DNA of 64,000 nucleotides, from assembly GCF_030817075.1 (NCBI RefSeq), contig NZ_JAUSYU010000001.1:2480001-2544000 (forward strand), in the 5' to 3' direction. Below the pieces are notes generated by a model that had not been told where the DNA came from, made no database searches, and worked only from the letters and a program-made list of their open reading frames with translations. A program made the position numbers and the translations under genes. Every line of letters begins with the position of its first letter. Positions within the stretch are counted from its first letter, which is position 1. The stretch is from Arthrobacter sp. V1I9 (GTDB lineage Bacteria; Actinomycetota; Actinomycetes; Actinomycetales; Micrococcaceae). Positions 55,478 through 63,516 of this stretch are shown here, one piece after another.

Positions 55478-58108
55478 GTGACCGAACAGACTTCCAGCAC
55501 AGAGACTCCGCGCCGCATCGTCGTCGCCGGCGGCGGCCCGGCGGCCCACCGTTTTGCGGACGCAATGCATGCCCGTGGCCTCGAAGGCTGGCATGTCACG
55601 GTCCTCACTGAGGAAGCCCACCTCCCCTACGACCGCGTGGCGCTCTCCAAAGCCCTGACCGAAATGGACTACGACCTCACCCTGGGCGAGGCCTCCATGT
55701 GGGACCACGAGGCACTCTCGCTGAAGACCGGTGAGCGCGTCGTCAAAATCAACCACGGAGCCAAGACGGTGGAGACCGCCGCCGGCAACCTCTTCGAATA
55801 CGACGAACTCGTGGTGGCCACAGGTTCGAATGCCGCCCGCCTTCCGATCCCCGGCGCCGAGCACACGCACGTCTACCGCACGCTCGAAGACGTCTGGGCC
55901 ATCAACAAGGCCATCGCCGAACTCACCGAAAAGCTGGGCCGCAAGGTCAACGCCGTCACCATCGGTGGCGGTCTCCTCGGACTCGAATCGGCAGCCGGCA
56001 CCGAGCAGCTAGGTGCCGCCCCGATCGTCATCGATGGTTCGCAGTGGCTGATGGCCACGCAGCTGGATGAAGGCGCGGGCCAGGCAATGGGCCGGCTCAT
56101 CAAATCCAAGGGCTTCGAGGTCCATGGTGGCGTCTTCCCCTCGGAGGTACTGTCCGACGACGACGGCCAGGTCACCGGCGTCCTGATGGCTGACGGCCGC
56201 ATCATCGATGCCGATCTTGTGATCGTCGCTATCGGCGTCCGGCCGCGCGACGAACTCTTCCGCGCAGCCGAGGGCGAGGAGCAGGTCTTCTCACTGGGCC
56301 AGCGGGGCGGAGTGGTCATCAATGACTACTGCGCCACAGAAGTGGACGGAATCTGGGCCATCGGCGAAGTGGCCAACTTCGGCGGCATGTGCCTGGGCCT
56401 GGTTGCTCCCGCCAACACCATGGCGGAAATTGTCGCCGACCGCCTGCACGGCGGGGATGCCACCTTCCCCGGCTTCGACACCGCCACCAAACTCAAGCTC
56501 TCCGGCGTCGACGTCGCGAGCTTTGGTGACGCGTTCGCCAAGACCGAGCACGCCCTCGAAATCGTCTACGCGGACCCCGCCCGCGGCGTCTACCAGAAGA
56601 TCGTCACCACCGACGACGCCAAGACCCTGCTGGGCGGCATCTTCGTGGGCGACGCCTCACCGTACATGAGCCTGCGTCCGCTCCTGGGCCGCGAACTTCC
56701 CGCCGAACCGGGCGCGTTCCTCAGCGCGGCCGGCGGCGGCGAAGCCCCGGAAACCGAACTGCCGGACGACGCCACCCTCTGCTCCTGCAATAACGTCACT
56801 GCCGGCAGCATCCGTGACGCCATCAACGGCTGCGGCGCCTGTGAGGGCAACGCCCCCGTCCAGGAACTGGGTGAGCTGAAGGGCTGCACCCGCGCCGGCA
56901 CCCAGTGCGGCTCCTGTGTCCCCATGCTCAAGAAGCTGCTGGAAACGGAGCTCACCAAGTCCGGCGTCGAGGTTTCCAAGGCCCTCTGCGAACACATCGA
57001 ACTGTCCCGCCAGGAACTGTTCGACGCCATCCGCGTCCTGGAACTCACCTCCTTCGAAGAGATCATGGCCAAGTACGGCACCGGCGCAGGCTGCGACATC
57101 TGCAAGCCCACCATCGCGAACATCCTGGCCAGCCAGAACAGCGCCTACGTCCTGGACGCCGGCCGCGGCACCCTGCAGGACACCAACGACCGCGCCCTCG
57201 CCAACATGCAGAAGGACGGCACCTATTCGGTGGTTCCCCGCATCGCCGGCGGCGAAATCACCCCGAAGAAGCTGGGCGTGATCGCAGCGGTGGCCGAGAA
57301 ATACAACCTTTACACCAAGATCACCGGCGGCCAGCGGATCGACATGTTCGGGGCCCGCCTGGAGGAGCTCCCGGAGATCTGGAAGGAGCTCGTGGACGCG
57401 GGCTTTGAATCCGGCCAGGCCTACGGCAAGAGCCTGCGCACGGTGAAGTCCTGCGTCGGGTCCACTTGGTGCCGCTTCGGCGTCCAGGACTCGGTGGCCA
57501 TGGCCATCCAGCTGGAGCTCCGCTACCGCGGCCTCCGGAGCCCGCACAAGCTCAAGATGGGCGTCTCCGGCTGTGCCCGCGAATGCGCCGAGGCCCGCGG
57601 CAAGGACGTTGGCGTGATCGCCACGGCCGACGGCTGGAACCTGTACGTGGGCGGCAACGGTGGCGCCACCCCGGCGCACGCCCAGCTGCTGGCCAAGGAC
57701 CTCGATGACGAAACGCTGATCAAGTACATCGACCGTTACTTCATGTACTACATCCGTACCGCGGACCGCCTGCAGCGCACCGCGCGCTGGCAGGAAGAGC
57801 TCGACGGCGGCATCAAGCACGTTGAGGACGTGGTGGTGAAGGACACCCTGGGCATCGCCGCGGACCTCGAGGCGGCCATGGCCAAGCACGTGGACACCTA
57901 CCAGGACGAATGGGCGGACACCCTCAAGGACCCCGAGCGCCTCCGCCGGTTCCGCTCCTTCGTCAACGCCCCTGACCAGAAGGACGACTCCATCACCTTC
58001 GTCCCGGACCAGCGCGGCCAGATGCGCCCCGCCACCCAGGAGGAAAAGGGCAAGGTCCTGCTCGGAGCGTCCATCGCGGTCCGCCCCACCAGCGAGAACG
58101 AGGTATAG
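55478..58108 (+). CDS. nirB: Nitrite reductase large subunit NirB
   Basis: NirB takes electrons from NADH through FAD, [2Fe-2S] and [4Fe-4S]-siroheme to reduce nitrite to ammonium. The 876-residue protein has FAD and NADH motifs (VVAGGGPAAHRFA; TIGGGLLGLESAAG). The BFD-type cluster cysteines are 435, 437, 477 and 480, and a second cysteine pair lies at 539/542. The siroheme cysteines fit CX5C (659, 665) and CX3C (699, 703). GTG follows GAAAGG at 6 nt. The siroheme genes sumT and hemD come next, 2 nt and 51 nt away, so cofactor and enzyme are made together. Confidence 0.96.
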   Translation: MTEQTSSTETPRRIVVAGGGPAAHRFADAMHARGLEGWHVTVLTEEAHLPYDRVALSKALTEMDYDLTLGEASMWDHEALSLKTGERVVKINHGAKTVETAAGNLFEYDELVVATGSNAARLPIPGAEHTHVYRTLEDVWAINKAIAELTEKLGRKVNAVTIGGGLLGLESAAGTEQLGAAPIVIDGSQWLMATQLDEGAGQAMGRLIKSKGFEVHGGVFPSEVLSDDDGQVTGVLMADGRIIDADLVIVAIGVRPRDELFRAAEGEEQVFSLGQRGGVVINDYCATEVDGIWAIGEVANFGGMCLGLVAPANTMAEIVADRLHGGDATFPGFDTATKLKLSGVDVASFGDAFAKTEHALEIVYADPARGVYQKIVTTDDAKTLLGGIFVGDASPYMSLRPLLGRELPAEPGAFLSAAGGGEAPETELPDDATLCSCNNVTAGSIRDAINGCGACEGNAPVQELGELKGCTRAGTQCGSCVPMLKKLLETELTKSGVEVSKALCEHIELSRQELFDAIRVLELTSFEEIMAKYGTGAGCDICKPTIANILASQNSAYVLDAGRGTLQDTNDRALANMQKDGTYSVVPRIAGGEITPKKLGVIAAVAEKYNLYTKITGGQRIDMFGARLEELPEIWKELVDAGFESGQAYGKSLRTVKSCVGSTWCRFGVQDSVAMAIQLELRYRGLRSPHKLKMGVSGCARECAEARGKDVGVIATADGWNLYVGGNGGATPAHAQLLAKDLDDETLIKYIDRYFMYYIRTADRLQRTARWQEELDGGIKHVEDVVVKDTLGIAADLEAAMAKHVDTYQDEWADTLKDPERLRRFRSFVNAPDQKDDSITFVPDQRGQMRPATQEEKGKVLLGASIAVRPTSENEV

Positions 58109-58110
58109 GC

Positions 58111-59145
58111 ATGCAGCTCAGCATTGATCTCACCGGCCGCGAGGTCCTGGTCACCGGCTCGGACCACGCCGCGCGTCAGGCGGTCCGCCGCTACGAAGCC
58201 GCCGGCGCCGCCGTCTCCCGCCTCAGCACGCCCCAGGGGGGCGGCCATGACGGCCCGCTGCCCGAACGTCCCTTCCTTGTTGCCGCGGTGGACGACGGCC
58301 AGCCCGGCTGGGAATCCCTGCTGGACCGTTGCCGCACGGCCGGCATTCCCGTGGCCGCCGAACCGGCAGCCGGACCCGCTGGCCACGTCACCCTTGTGGG
58401 TGGCGGCCCCGGAACAACTGAACTGCTCACGGTCGGCGCCGTCAAGGCTCTCCGGGACGCCGACGTCGTGTTTTACGACCGCCTGGCCCCGTGCCAGGAC
58501 CTGGCGTCCCTGACTTCCGCTGAACTGGTGGACGTCGGCAAGAAGCCCGGCCACCACAAAGTGAGCCAGGGCGACATCGAGAAGCTGATGGTGGAAAGTG
58601 CCCTCGCAGGCAACAATGTGGTCCGGCTCAAGGGCGGTGATCCGTACGTGTTTGGCCGCGGCGGCGAGGAAGTTGCCTCCTGCGTGGCAGCCCGTGTGCC
58701 GGTCCGCGTCATCTCAGGCGTCACCAGCGCCATCTCCGTTCCAGCGGCGGCCGGCATCCCGGTGACCCACCGTGAAGTCAGCCACATGTTCACCGTGGTC
58801 TCCGGGCACGCGCCGCTGACCGAAAAGGAGCACCACCACCTGGCCGGCCTGGGCGGGACCATCGTTGTCCTGATGGGCATCGGCACCCTCCACCAGCTCG
58901 CCGCCGGACTCCGCAGGGCCGGGATGCGGGCCGATATGCCCATGGCCGTCGTGGAGCGCGGCTACCGGCCCGGGCAGCGCACCACCATCGCCGATCTCGG
59001 CACTATCACCAGTGCAGCGGCCGGTTGCAGCAACCCGGCTGTACTGGTAATCGGCGAGGTGGTTCGGGTGGCTGAGGCCAACCGCGGGCATGCTGAGGCC
59101 GCTGCCGATCTGGACAGGCTGGCGGCCTCGCTGCTGGGCTCGTGA
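58111..59145 (+). CDS. Uroporphyrinogen-III C-methyltransferase with decayed CysG-like N-terminus
   Basis: SUMT methylates uroporphyrinogen III twice to precorrin-2 for siroheme. The C-terminal part (residues 92-340) has VTLVGGGPGTTELLTVGAV, VVRLKGGDPYVFGRGGEE, SGVTSAISVPAAAGIPVTHR and the MGIG S-adenosylmethionine loop. The first 90 residues begin LTGREVLVTGSDHAARQAVRRYEAAGA, like the precorrin-2 dehydrogenase half of CysG, but the NAD glycine motif is lost and the ferrochelatase part is cut short. It is therefore probably inactive there. It directly follows nirB, serving siroheme supply. Confidence 0.92.
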   Translation: MQLSIDLTGREVLVTGSDHAARQAVRRYEAAGAAVSRLSTPQGGGHDGPLPERPFLVAAVDDGQPGWESLLDRCRTAGIPVAAEPAAGPAGHVTLVGGGPGTTELLTVGAVKALRDADVVFYDRLAPCQDLASLTSAELVDVGKKPGHHKVSQGDIEKLMVESALAGNNVVRLKGGDPYVFGRGGEEVASCVAARVPVRVISGVTSAISVPAAAGIPVTHREVSHMFTVVSGHAPLTEKEHHHLAGLGGTIVVLMGIGTLHQLAAGLRRAGMRADMPMAVVERGYRPGQRTTIADLGTITSAAAGCSNPAVLVIGEVVRVAEANRGHAEAAADLDRLAASLLGS

Positions 59146-59159
59146 AAGGATTGACCTCC

Positions 59160-60308
59160 ATGACTGCACTTGCACCGGCCGAAACTCCGCAGGTCGAAGA
59201 AACACCCGATGCTGCCGAAGCCCCGCTGGAGGGTTTCCGCATCGGTGTCACCTCGCACCGGCGGTCCCAGGACCTGATCGAGGCCCTGGAACGCCGTGGT
59301 GCGGAGGTGCTACACGCGCCCGCCCTGAAAATCGCTCCCGTGCAGGAGGACATGCGCCTCATCGAGGACACCCGGGCCATCATCGCGGCCCAGCCTGACC
59401 TCTGCATCGCCACCACCGCCTACGGCATGCGCCGCTGGTGTGAAGCCGCGGACTCCTTCGGGATCGGCGACGAGCTCCTGGAGACCCTGGGTGCCTGCCG
59501 GATGTTCGTCCGGGGACCCAAAGCCCGGGGTGCCGTGCGCGCGGCCGGACTTGCCGACGTCGGAATCAGCAGCGACGAAACCACCGCGACGCTGGTGGAC
59601 ATGCTGCTCACCGAGGGTGTCCGGGGCAAGACCGTCGCCGTGCAGCTGCACGGCTACACCGATGTCCGGCAGCTGGAGCGCCTGCGCATGTCCGGCGCCA
59701 CGGTCCTGACCGTGACGCCTTACCGCTGGGTGAAGCCCGACGGCGCGGACCGGCTGCCCCGCCTCATCGAGGCCGCGTGCAGCGGAAACCTGGACGTCCT
59801 CACGTTCACCAGCGCGCCTGCGGTGGACGCCATGTGGAGCACCGCCCACGAGATGGGTGTCTACAAACAGCTGATCGAAAGCCTGAAGACCAACGTCACC
59901 ACCGCGGTGGTGGGCCCCGTCACGGCGCAGCCCCTGCTTGACGCCGGCGTGACGCCCCTGGTTCCGGAGCGGTTCCGGATGGGTGCGCTCATCAGGCTGG
60001 TATGCGAGCACCTCGCTTTGAACCACGTCCGGCGGCTGGACACCCGGTCCGGCAACATCGAATTGCGGGGACGCAGCCTGCGCATTGACGGCCAGCCCGT
60101 GGAACTGGCCCCGGCCCCGCTGCTGCTCCTTCGCGCCCTCCTGGGGGCCGGCGGCGCTGTCCTGTCCCGCGAATCCCTGTCAGAACTGCTGGAACTCCGC
60201 GGTTCGGTGCACGCCCTGGACATGACCGTCAGCCGGCTCCGTTCCTCACTGCCCGACGGCCGGCTGGTGGAGACCGTGGTGAAACGGGGCTACCGCATCC
60301 GGGTCTAG
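59160..60308 (+). CDS. Uroporphyrinogen-III synthase fused to winged-helix DNA-binding domain
   Basis: The 382-residue protein has a HemD-like N-terminal part (about 25-285; FRIGVTSHRRSQDLIEALERRG, FTSAPAVDAMW) that would close the tetrapyrrole ring. The C-terminal part (about 290-382) is an OmpR/PhoB-type winged helix with ALDMTVSRLRSSL and VVKRGYRIRV. There is no receiver domain. A similar fusion, Rv0260c, lies near narK3 in M. tuberculosis as I recall. It may be an enzyme with its own regulator, or a regulator that senses a tetrapyrrole. AAAGGA precedes the ATG; a GTG 18 nt upstream is possible. Confidence 0.9.
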   Translation: MTALAPAETPQVEETPDAAEAPLEGFRIGVTSHRRSQDLIEALERRGAEVLHAPALKIAPVQEDMRLIEDTRAIIAAQPDLCIATTAYGMRRWCEAADSFGIGDELLETLGACRMFVRGPKARGAVRAAGLADVGISSDETTATLVDMLLTEGVRGKTVAVQLHGYTDVRQLERLRMSGATVLTVTPYRWVKPDGADRLPRLIEAACSGNLDVLTFTSAPAVDAMWSTAHEMGVYKQLIESLKTNVTTAVVGPVTAQPLLDAGVTPLVPERFRMGALIRLVCEHLALNHVRRLDTRSGNIELRGRSLRIDGQPVELAPAPLLLLRALLGAGGAVLSRESLSELLELRGSVHALDMTVSRLRSSLPDGRLVETVVKRGYRIRV

Positions 60309-60403
60309 CTGCGTGGACGGGGTGCCGAATGTGTCCACTGGCAGAGGAATGAGAGCCACGTCACGGGTTCTGTTACCGGCCGGTAAACACTGGCGAACGT
60401 GCC

Positions 60404-60457
60404 GTTGATTAACGGCAACTGTGGGGAAACACCCCGGAAAAAGCACGGGCCTACGCT
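60404..60457 (+). promoter_or_regulatory. Promoter of the compact FAD gene with GlnR-like boxes
   Basis: Pentamers at 11-bp steps read GTTGA (60404), GCAAC (60415), GAAAC (60426) and GAAAA (60437). The last ends 10 nt before TACGCT (60452-60457). The spacing is the same as at nasA and nirB. Upstream and overlapping lie two perfect palindromes, TTACCGGCCGGTAA (60373-60386) and GCCGTT-GATT-AACGGC (60401-60416), which could bind another regulator, such as the preceding winged-helix protein. Confidence 0.5.
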
Positions 60458-60510
60458 GGGTTCATCACGAAGTTCCGGCCGTTCCCGGCCGCCAGCGAAA
60501 GGGCCAGCAC

Positions 60511-61368
60511 ATGTCCGCTCCGGCACCCTCCACATCCACCGCTTCCGCCACCCGCATTGTCATCGCAGGGGCGGGCCCAGCTGCCCAGGCCCTCGTCAGC
60601 CAGCTTGGCCGCGCCCGGTTCACTGGCACTATCACCGTACTGAGCAACCGGGACGATACCCCGGCGGAACTGGTGGAGTTGGCGCTGCTCCCCCGGGTCT
60701 CTGTCCGCTTCGGCCAGCCGGCCAGCCACATCGATGCGGAAAACCGGACTGTCGCGACGGCGGACGGCATGGAATTCAGCTACGACCAGCTGGTCATCGC
60801 CACCGGCTCGGCACCGGTGGCCAGCCCGGTGGAGGGCGCCGGCCGCTGCCTGAGCTACTCCACCATTGACGACGCCGCCCGCGTCGGCGAGGCCGTCAAC
60901 GAAGTCACGAGGGAACTCGGCCGGCGTCCGCTGGGGATCCTGGTGGGCACCGGCGCCGCCGCGGGCCAGGCGGAAGCAGTGCTCCGGGCCCGGGGTGTAC
61001 GCCCCATCCGCACCACCGCCAGGCCGGCCACCGTCATGCCCGGTGCATCAGCGTCAGCTTTCGCCGCCTCCGGTGTGATCTTCGAGGACGGCAGCAGCAT
61101 GTACGGCGACCTGGTTGTCCTTGCCGAAGAGCGGGTGTCCCGGGACGGGCTCGCCGCCAGCGCAGGACTGCGGACGGCGGCCACCGGTGGGATAGTCATC
61201 AGCGAGGACTTCCGGACGTCAGTCCCGGGGATCTGGGCTATCGGTGACGCCGCAGCGTTCGACGGCGTCCGGCTGGGTCTGCTGGTTGCTGCCGCTTCCG
61301 CGGCAGGCGCCTGCGCCACCCAGCTGCTGACCGCTTCTGCTCCTGCTGCCTTGCCCGCGGCTGCCTGA
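60511..61368 (+). CDS. Compact FAD/NAD(P)-binding oxidoreductase, NirB N-terminal-like
   Basis: The 285-residue protein starts with the FAD fingerprint RIVIAGAGPAAQALVSQLGRA and ends in GIWAIGDAAAFDGVRLGLLVAAASAAG, like the reductase part of NirB. It is about 45 residues shorter than that part. The LPYDRVALSK stretch and most of the region following the first strand are missing, and the second nucleotide motif is weak (ILVGTGAAAGQAEAVL). There is no iron-sulfur or siroheme domain. It may be a stand-alone electron-transfer or regulatory flavoprotein of nitrite assimilation. GAAAGG lies 8 nt before the ATG. Confidence 0.8.
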   Translation: MSAPAPSTSTASATRIVIAGAGPAAQALVSQLGRARFTGTITVLSNRDDTPAELVELALLPRVSVRFGQPASHIDAENRTVATADGMEFSYDQLVIATGSAPVASPVEGAGRCLSYSTIDDAARVGEAVNEVTRELGRRPLGILVGTGAAAGQAEAVLRARGVRPIRTTARPATVMPGASASAFAASGVIFEDGSSMYGDLVVLAEERVSRDGLAASAGLRTAATGGIVISEDFRTSVPGIWAIGDAAAFDGVRLGLLVAAASAAGACATQLLTASAPAALPAAA

Positions 61369-61482
61369 CCGCGGCCTCGGCTGCCGCCCCGATGTAAGCC
61401 GCTCCGGCTGTGGCAAGATGGTTCCCGAAACGAGTCATGGGCGTTACCGCGCCCGGCCCACGGGCCCCTGGAGAGGACCATC

Positions 61483-62199
61483 ATGAGCAACGAAGCCACC
61501 CCTTCCGTGCAAACCGCAGCTGCCGGATCCGGCAACATCGCATCCTTCATCGACCACACCCTGCTGAAGCCCGAAGCGGGCGAAGCTGACGTCCTCAAGG
61601 TGTGCGCCGAAGCCGTGGAGTACCACTTCAAGTCGGTGTGCGTTAACCCCATTTGGGTGAAGACCGTCAAGAAGGCCCTCAAAGGCTCCGGTGTCCTGAC
61701 CTGTTCCGTGGTGGGCTTCCCGCTGGGCGCCACCCCCACTGACGTCAAGGCCTTTGAATCCCGCGGTGCGGTGCTGGACGGCGCCGACGAGGTGGACATG
61801 GTGATCAACATCGCGGCCGCCAGGTCCGGGGACAAGGGTGCGCTGGTTGAGGACATCACTGCCGTGGCAGAGGCTGTCCACGCCGGTGGGGCCATCCTGA
61901 AGGTCATCATTGAAACAGCGCTGCTGGATGATGCCCAGAAGGTTCTCGCCTGTGAGGCCGCTGTGGAAGCCGGTGCCGATTTCGTCAAGACCTCAACAGG
62001 CTTCAACGGAGGAGGTGCCACGGCGGAGGATATCGCCCTGATGCGGAAAACGGTGGGCCCCGGCCTTGGCGTGAAGGCCTCCGGCGGAGTGCGGTCCCTC
62101 GAAGACGCGCAGGCTATGATTGCAGCAGGTGCAACACGTATTGGTGCCAGCTCCGGCATTGCCATCGTCAAGGGTGAACAGGGTTCGTCCTCGTACTGA
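61483..62199 (+). CDS. deoC: Deoxyribose-phosphate aldolase
   Basis: DeoC cleaves 2-deoxyribose-5-phosphate to acetaldehyde and glyceraldehyde-3-phosphate. The 238-residue protein has the Schiff-base Lys169 in DFVKTSTGF, the [12 protein letters not shown] loop with the second lysine, and [10 protein letters not shown] near the start. GAGAGGA precedes the ATG. A possible -10, CAAGAT (61414-61419), is 64 bp upstream. The enzyme completes deoxynucleoside breakdown together with the pnp product, though the genes are 9 kb apart. Confidence 0.95.
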   Translation: MSNEATPSVQTAAAGSGNIASFIDHTLLKPEAGEADVLKVCAEAVEYHFKSVCVNPIWVKTVKKALKGSGVLTCSVVGFPLGATPTDVKAFESRGAVLDGADEVDMVINIAAARSGDKGALVEDITAVAEAVHAGGAILKVIIETALLDDAQKVLACEAAVEAGADFVKTSTGFNGGGATAEDIALMRKTVGPGLGVKASGGVRSLEDAQAMIAAGATRIGASSGIAIVKGEQGSSSY

Positions 62200-62249
62200 G
62201 GGCACCCGGAGCCGCCACAGATTGAGGCCCGCGGGCCAAGGAGGAACGA

Positions 62250-62513
62250 ATGTCCAGCAGTATCACGGCTTCCAACCAGGGCTCTTCGTCTGACCAGGGC
62301 AACCTGCAGACGCCCCAGAACGAGAACAAGCTTGGCACGAGCATTCTTCTCTTCGTGGTCTGCATGGCCCTGTTCCTCGGCGCCATCTACTCACTGTCGT
62401 TCCTGACGCTGGGCAACCCCTGGCCGATGGCAGCCTGCCTGGTGCTGTTCGCCCTGGCTTACTGGATCCCGCAGACCATCCTCGGCCGATCGGACTCCGC
62501 CGGCGAGCACTAA
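62250..62513 (+). CDS. Small membrane protein of unknown function
   Basis: The 87-residue protein has a polar N-terminus of about 28 residues rich in Ser, Gln and Asn. Two membrane helices follow (about 30-50, TSILLFVVCMALFLGAIYSL, and 58-77), then a short charged tail. AAGGAGG upstream of the ATG is strong. I do not recognise a family. Its place after deoC suggests common transcription, but no role can be assigned. Confidence 0.8.
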   Translation: MSSSITASNQGSSSDQGNLQTPQNENKLGTSILLFVVCMALFLGAIYSLSFLTLGNPWPMAACLVLFALAYWIPQTILGRSDSAGEH

Positions 62514-62522
62514 GCCCAAGCA

Positions 62523-62585
62523 GGTCGCACTAAGTGTCGTTTTGAAGGCTCAAAGCTTGACGGCTCAAAACGAAACTTAACGCTA
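62523..62585. repeat. Palindromic element after the small membrane gene (copy B)
   Basis: TAAGTGTCGTTTTGA (62531-62545) pairs with 62565-62579 with one mismatch, around a 19-nt loop that itself repeats GGCTCAAA. From GGTCGCA (62523) 18 of 24 bases match the element at 12450, and both share CTCAAAACG followed by TTAAC. It is therefore a diverged relative of that element. It starts 10 bp after the stop of the small membrane protein. Confidence 0.65.
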
Positions 62586-62606
62586 CTTCGTTTGACCCAA
62601 ACGCGG

Positions 62607-62639
62607 AGAGACCCCCTGGACACCGTCCAGGGGGTCTCT
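62607..62639. terminator. Strong hairpin terminator
   Basis: AGAGACCCCCTGGAC (62607-62621) pairs perfectly with 62625-62639 around a 3-nt loop. It separates the deoC unit from the convergent YdjM-like gene and can act in both directions, though T-tracts are short. Confidence 0.75.
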
Positions 62640-62647
62640 TGCTCCCT

Positions 62648-62679
62648 AGGCCCGGCTTTCGAGAACCAGAGCCGGGCCT
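62648..62679 (-). terminator. Second hairpin, likely end of the mfd-ydjM-like unit
   Basis: AGGCCCGGCT (62648-62657) pairs with AGCCGGGCCT (62670-62679) around 12 nt. It lies 19 bp after the stop of the minus-strand membrane protein. Confidence 0.6.
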
Positions 62680-62697
62680 GGGGACCAGACCCGGGTG

Positions 62698-63510
62698 TCA
62701 GAACCAGGTTCTGGTCCAGGCCTCAGCGACGGCGGCCACCCTTGGCCATTGGCCATCGAGTAAGGACCAGCCCGCCACGCACAGCCCCACCATCGCGTAG
62801 GCGCTCACCGGGATCAGCAGCAGCCACTCGCGCTTCGACCCGGCACGCCCCAGCAACGGCAGGGACAGGGCGCCGTTCGGCCGCCAGACCTGGCGCAGCA
62901 GCGGTACCTTGCGCATGAGCTTGGGCGGCCGGATAACGACCGGCCACAGCAGGGGCACGCCTCCCGTGGTGATCAGGTCCCCCACGATGTGCACCACCAC
63001 GCCCGTCAGCATCGAGACGGGGAGCCAGGTCCATTGGTCCGGCGCATACCAGGTGACCAGCCCGGCCATGGTGAGCGCGAAGATCCAGTTGCTGATGAAG
63101 CCCGCCTTGGGGAACAGCTTCAGGGCCTTCGCGGCGATGTTGATCATAAACATGCACAGCAGCCCCGCACCCACGGACAGCAGTCCCCAGTCCGTCTGCA
63201 CCTGGACCTGCCCGGCCAGGGTGGCCAGCAGCACAAAGAATGCCGCCCCAAGCACGGAGTGCGTGCCCTGCCGGTGCCCGCCGCTGGCGTTTTCAATTCC
63301 GACGGCGATCACGTTGGACAGCGGCGACAGGGAATTCGCCACCGTGCTGTGCCGGTGGTCCCAGTCGCACACCAGGGCTGTTCCCGCAGTCGCCATCCCG
63401 CCGATCAGGATCCCGGTAGCGTCCAGCGGGTACCAGCCCAGCGTGTACGGCCCCGTGGAGGCAATAGCTACCCACGCCGCGGCTCCCGACGCGGCGTGGT
63501 GTCCTCCCAT
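62698..63510 (-). CDS. Membrane-bound metal-dependent hydrolase-like protein (YdjM/DUF457)
   Basis: The 270-residue protein has several membrane helices and the histidine/aspartate motifs of the YdjM family: HHAASGAAAW near the start, ALVCDWDHRHST, GHRQGTHS and VHIVGDLITTGGVPLLWP. These could bind a metal, but the reaction in this family is not established. In E. coli ydjM is part of the LexA regulon. Here it lies 6 bp after mfd, which ties it to a DNA-repair transcript as well. ATG at 63508-63510 follows AGGA. Confidence 0.85.
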   Translation of the reverse strand: MGGHHAASGAAAWVAIASTGPYTLGWYPLDATGILIGGMATAGTALVCDWDHRHSTVANSLSPLSNVIAVGIENASGGHRQGTHSVLGAAFFVLLATLAGQVQVQTDWGLLSVGAGLLCMFMINIAAKALKLFPKAGFISNWIFALTMAGLVTWYAPDQWTWLPVSMLTGVVVHIVGDLITTGGVPLLWPVVIRPPKLMRKVPLLRQVWRPNGALSLPLLGRAGSKREWLLLIPVSAYAMVGLCVAGWSLLDGQWPRVAAVAEAWTRTWF

Positions 63511-63516
63511 CAAGTC

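Noticed and set aside
60373-60386. TTACCGGCCGGTAA as a definite TetR operator
   Set aside because: The palindrome is real, but no TetR gene is nearby and GC-rich DNA yields such palindromes; kept only as a note in the promoter entry.
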